DNA of 5,756 bases, from positions 1-5,756 of the forward strand of contig DJVJ01000034.1 of NCBI GenBank assembly GCA_002441135.1, written 5' to 3'. The position numbers and the translations under genes are program-made. This DNA is from Caryophanales bacterium UBA6259. Its GTDB lineage: Bacteria; Bacillota; Bacilli; Tepidibacillales; Tepidibacillaceae. This document shows, in pieces, positions 5,531 to 5,756 of this stretch; the stretch's first letter is position 1, and the number at the start of each line of letters is the position of its first letter. A model generated the notes under the pieces. That model worked only from the letters and a program-made list of their open reading frames with translations. It was not told where the DNA came from and searched no databases.

Positions 5531-5560
5531 TTGACAAACGTAGTATTATTATTATATAAT
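5531..5560 (+). promoter_or_regulatory. Consensus sigma-A promoter of tRNA-fMet
   Basis: TTGACA (5531-5536) and TATAAT (5555-5560) are separated by 18 bp. The predicted start near 5567 is about 9 bases before the mature tRNA 5' end, so the 5' leader removed by RNase P would be very short. Confidence 0.82.
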
Positions 5561-5575
5561 TATTTTTGTCACTGA

Positions 5576-5651
<76 letters not shown>

Positions 5652-5672
5652 AAACATTCTTTAAAAAAATAA

Positions 5673-5702
5673 TTGACATTATAATATTATAGAGATTATA
5701 AT
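5673..5702 (+). promoter_or_regulatory. Consensus sigma-A promoter of the second tRNA
   Basis: TTGACA (5673-5678) and TATAAT (5697-5702) are separated by 18 bp. The predicted start near 5709 is about 22 bases before the next tRNA. The spacer is very AT-rich and holds another TATAAT too close to the -35 to be used with it. No terminator is visible between the first tRNA and this promoter, so read-through from tRNA-fMet is also possible. Confidence 0.75.
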
Positions 5703-5730
5703 ATAAATGTTGTTCTAAAAAATCTTGTTT

Positions 5731-5756
5731 GGCGGTGTAGCTCAGCTGGCTAGAGC
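5731..5756 (+). tRNA. tRNA, 5' part only (cut by window end)
   Basis: The first 26 bases of a tRNA are visible: acceptor strand GGCGGTG, TA at positions 8-9, then D arm GCTCAGCTGGCTAGAGC, whose GCTC/GAGC stem and GG in the loop are typical. The anticodon lies outside the window. The start resembles what I recall of the Bacillus elongator tRNA-Met, but this is not provable here. In B. subtilis a tRNA-Glu follows at this locus; the sequence seen does not look like tRNA-Glu. Confidence 0.85.

Noticed and set aside
5679..5696. A second TATAAT inside the spacer of the last promoter
   Set aside because: It lies only a few bases from TTGACA, far too close to form a sigma-A promoter with it; such matches are expected in an A/T-only stretch.

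Overview
The window comes from an AT-rich, endospore-forming Firmicute, most likely Bacillaceae or a close relative. The evidence is the gene order yabM - yabN(mazG) - yabO(rqcP) - yabP - yabQ - divIC - yabR - tRNA genes. This matches the conserved spoVT-to-spoIIE segment of Bacillus subtilis, all on the plus strand and close to 'house' order. The sporulation proteins YabP and YabQ indicate a spore-former. I cannot name the species from sequence alone.

Layout. Bases 1-195 are the 3' end of a group II intron: the C-terminus of its reverse transcriptase/maturase, then catalytic domain V and branch-point domain VI. It lies where the spoVT-yabM gap would be expected. A short spacer (196-289) carries an extended -10 promoter and leads into yabM (a MurJ/SpoVB-like MOP-family flippase). 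yabN (tetrapyrrole-methylase-like domain plus two MazG domains) and rqcP (S4-domain ribosome quality control factor) follow in a tight operon, with overlapping or near-overlapping junctions and an intrinsic terminator after rqcP. A second unit starts with yabP and yabQ (sporulation) and continues into divIC (division septum). yabR (S1-domain RNA-binding protein) follows with its own consensus promoter and terminator. The window closes with an initiator tRNA-fMet gene and the first 26 bases of a second tRNA, each preceded by a consensus promoter.

How the genes fit together. The block mixes envelope and division functions (YabM, DivIC), nucleotide clean-up (YabN/MazG), translation (RqcP, YabR, tRNAs) and sporulation (YabP, YabQ). 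Terminator and promoter positions suggest at least four transcription units: yabM-yabN-rqcP; yabP-yabQ(-divIC); yabR; and the tRNAs.

Novelty. The backbone is ordinary, conserved core genome. The one clear accessory element is the group II intron at the left edge. I see no evidence of an undescribed multi-gene system. The main items for a second look are the intron insertion, the spurious TTG-start extension of yabR over its own promoter, the promoter needed for divIC, and three perfect TTGACA/TATAAT promoters that all have 18-bp spacers.
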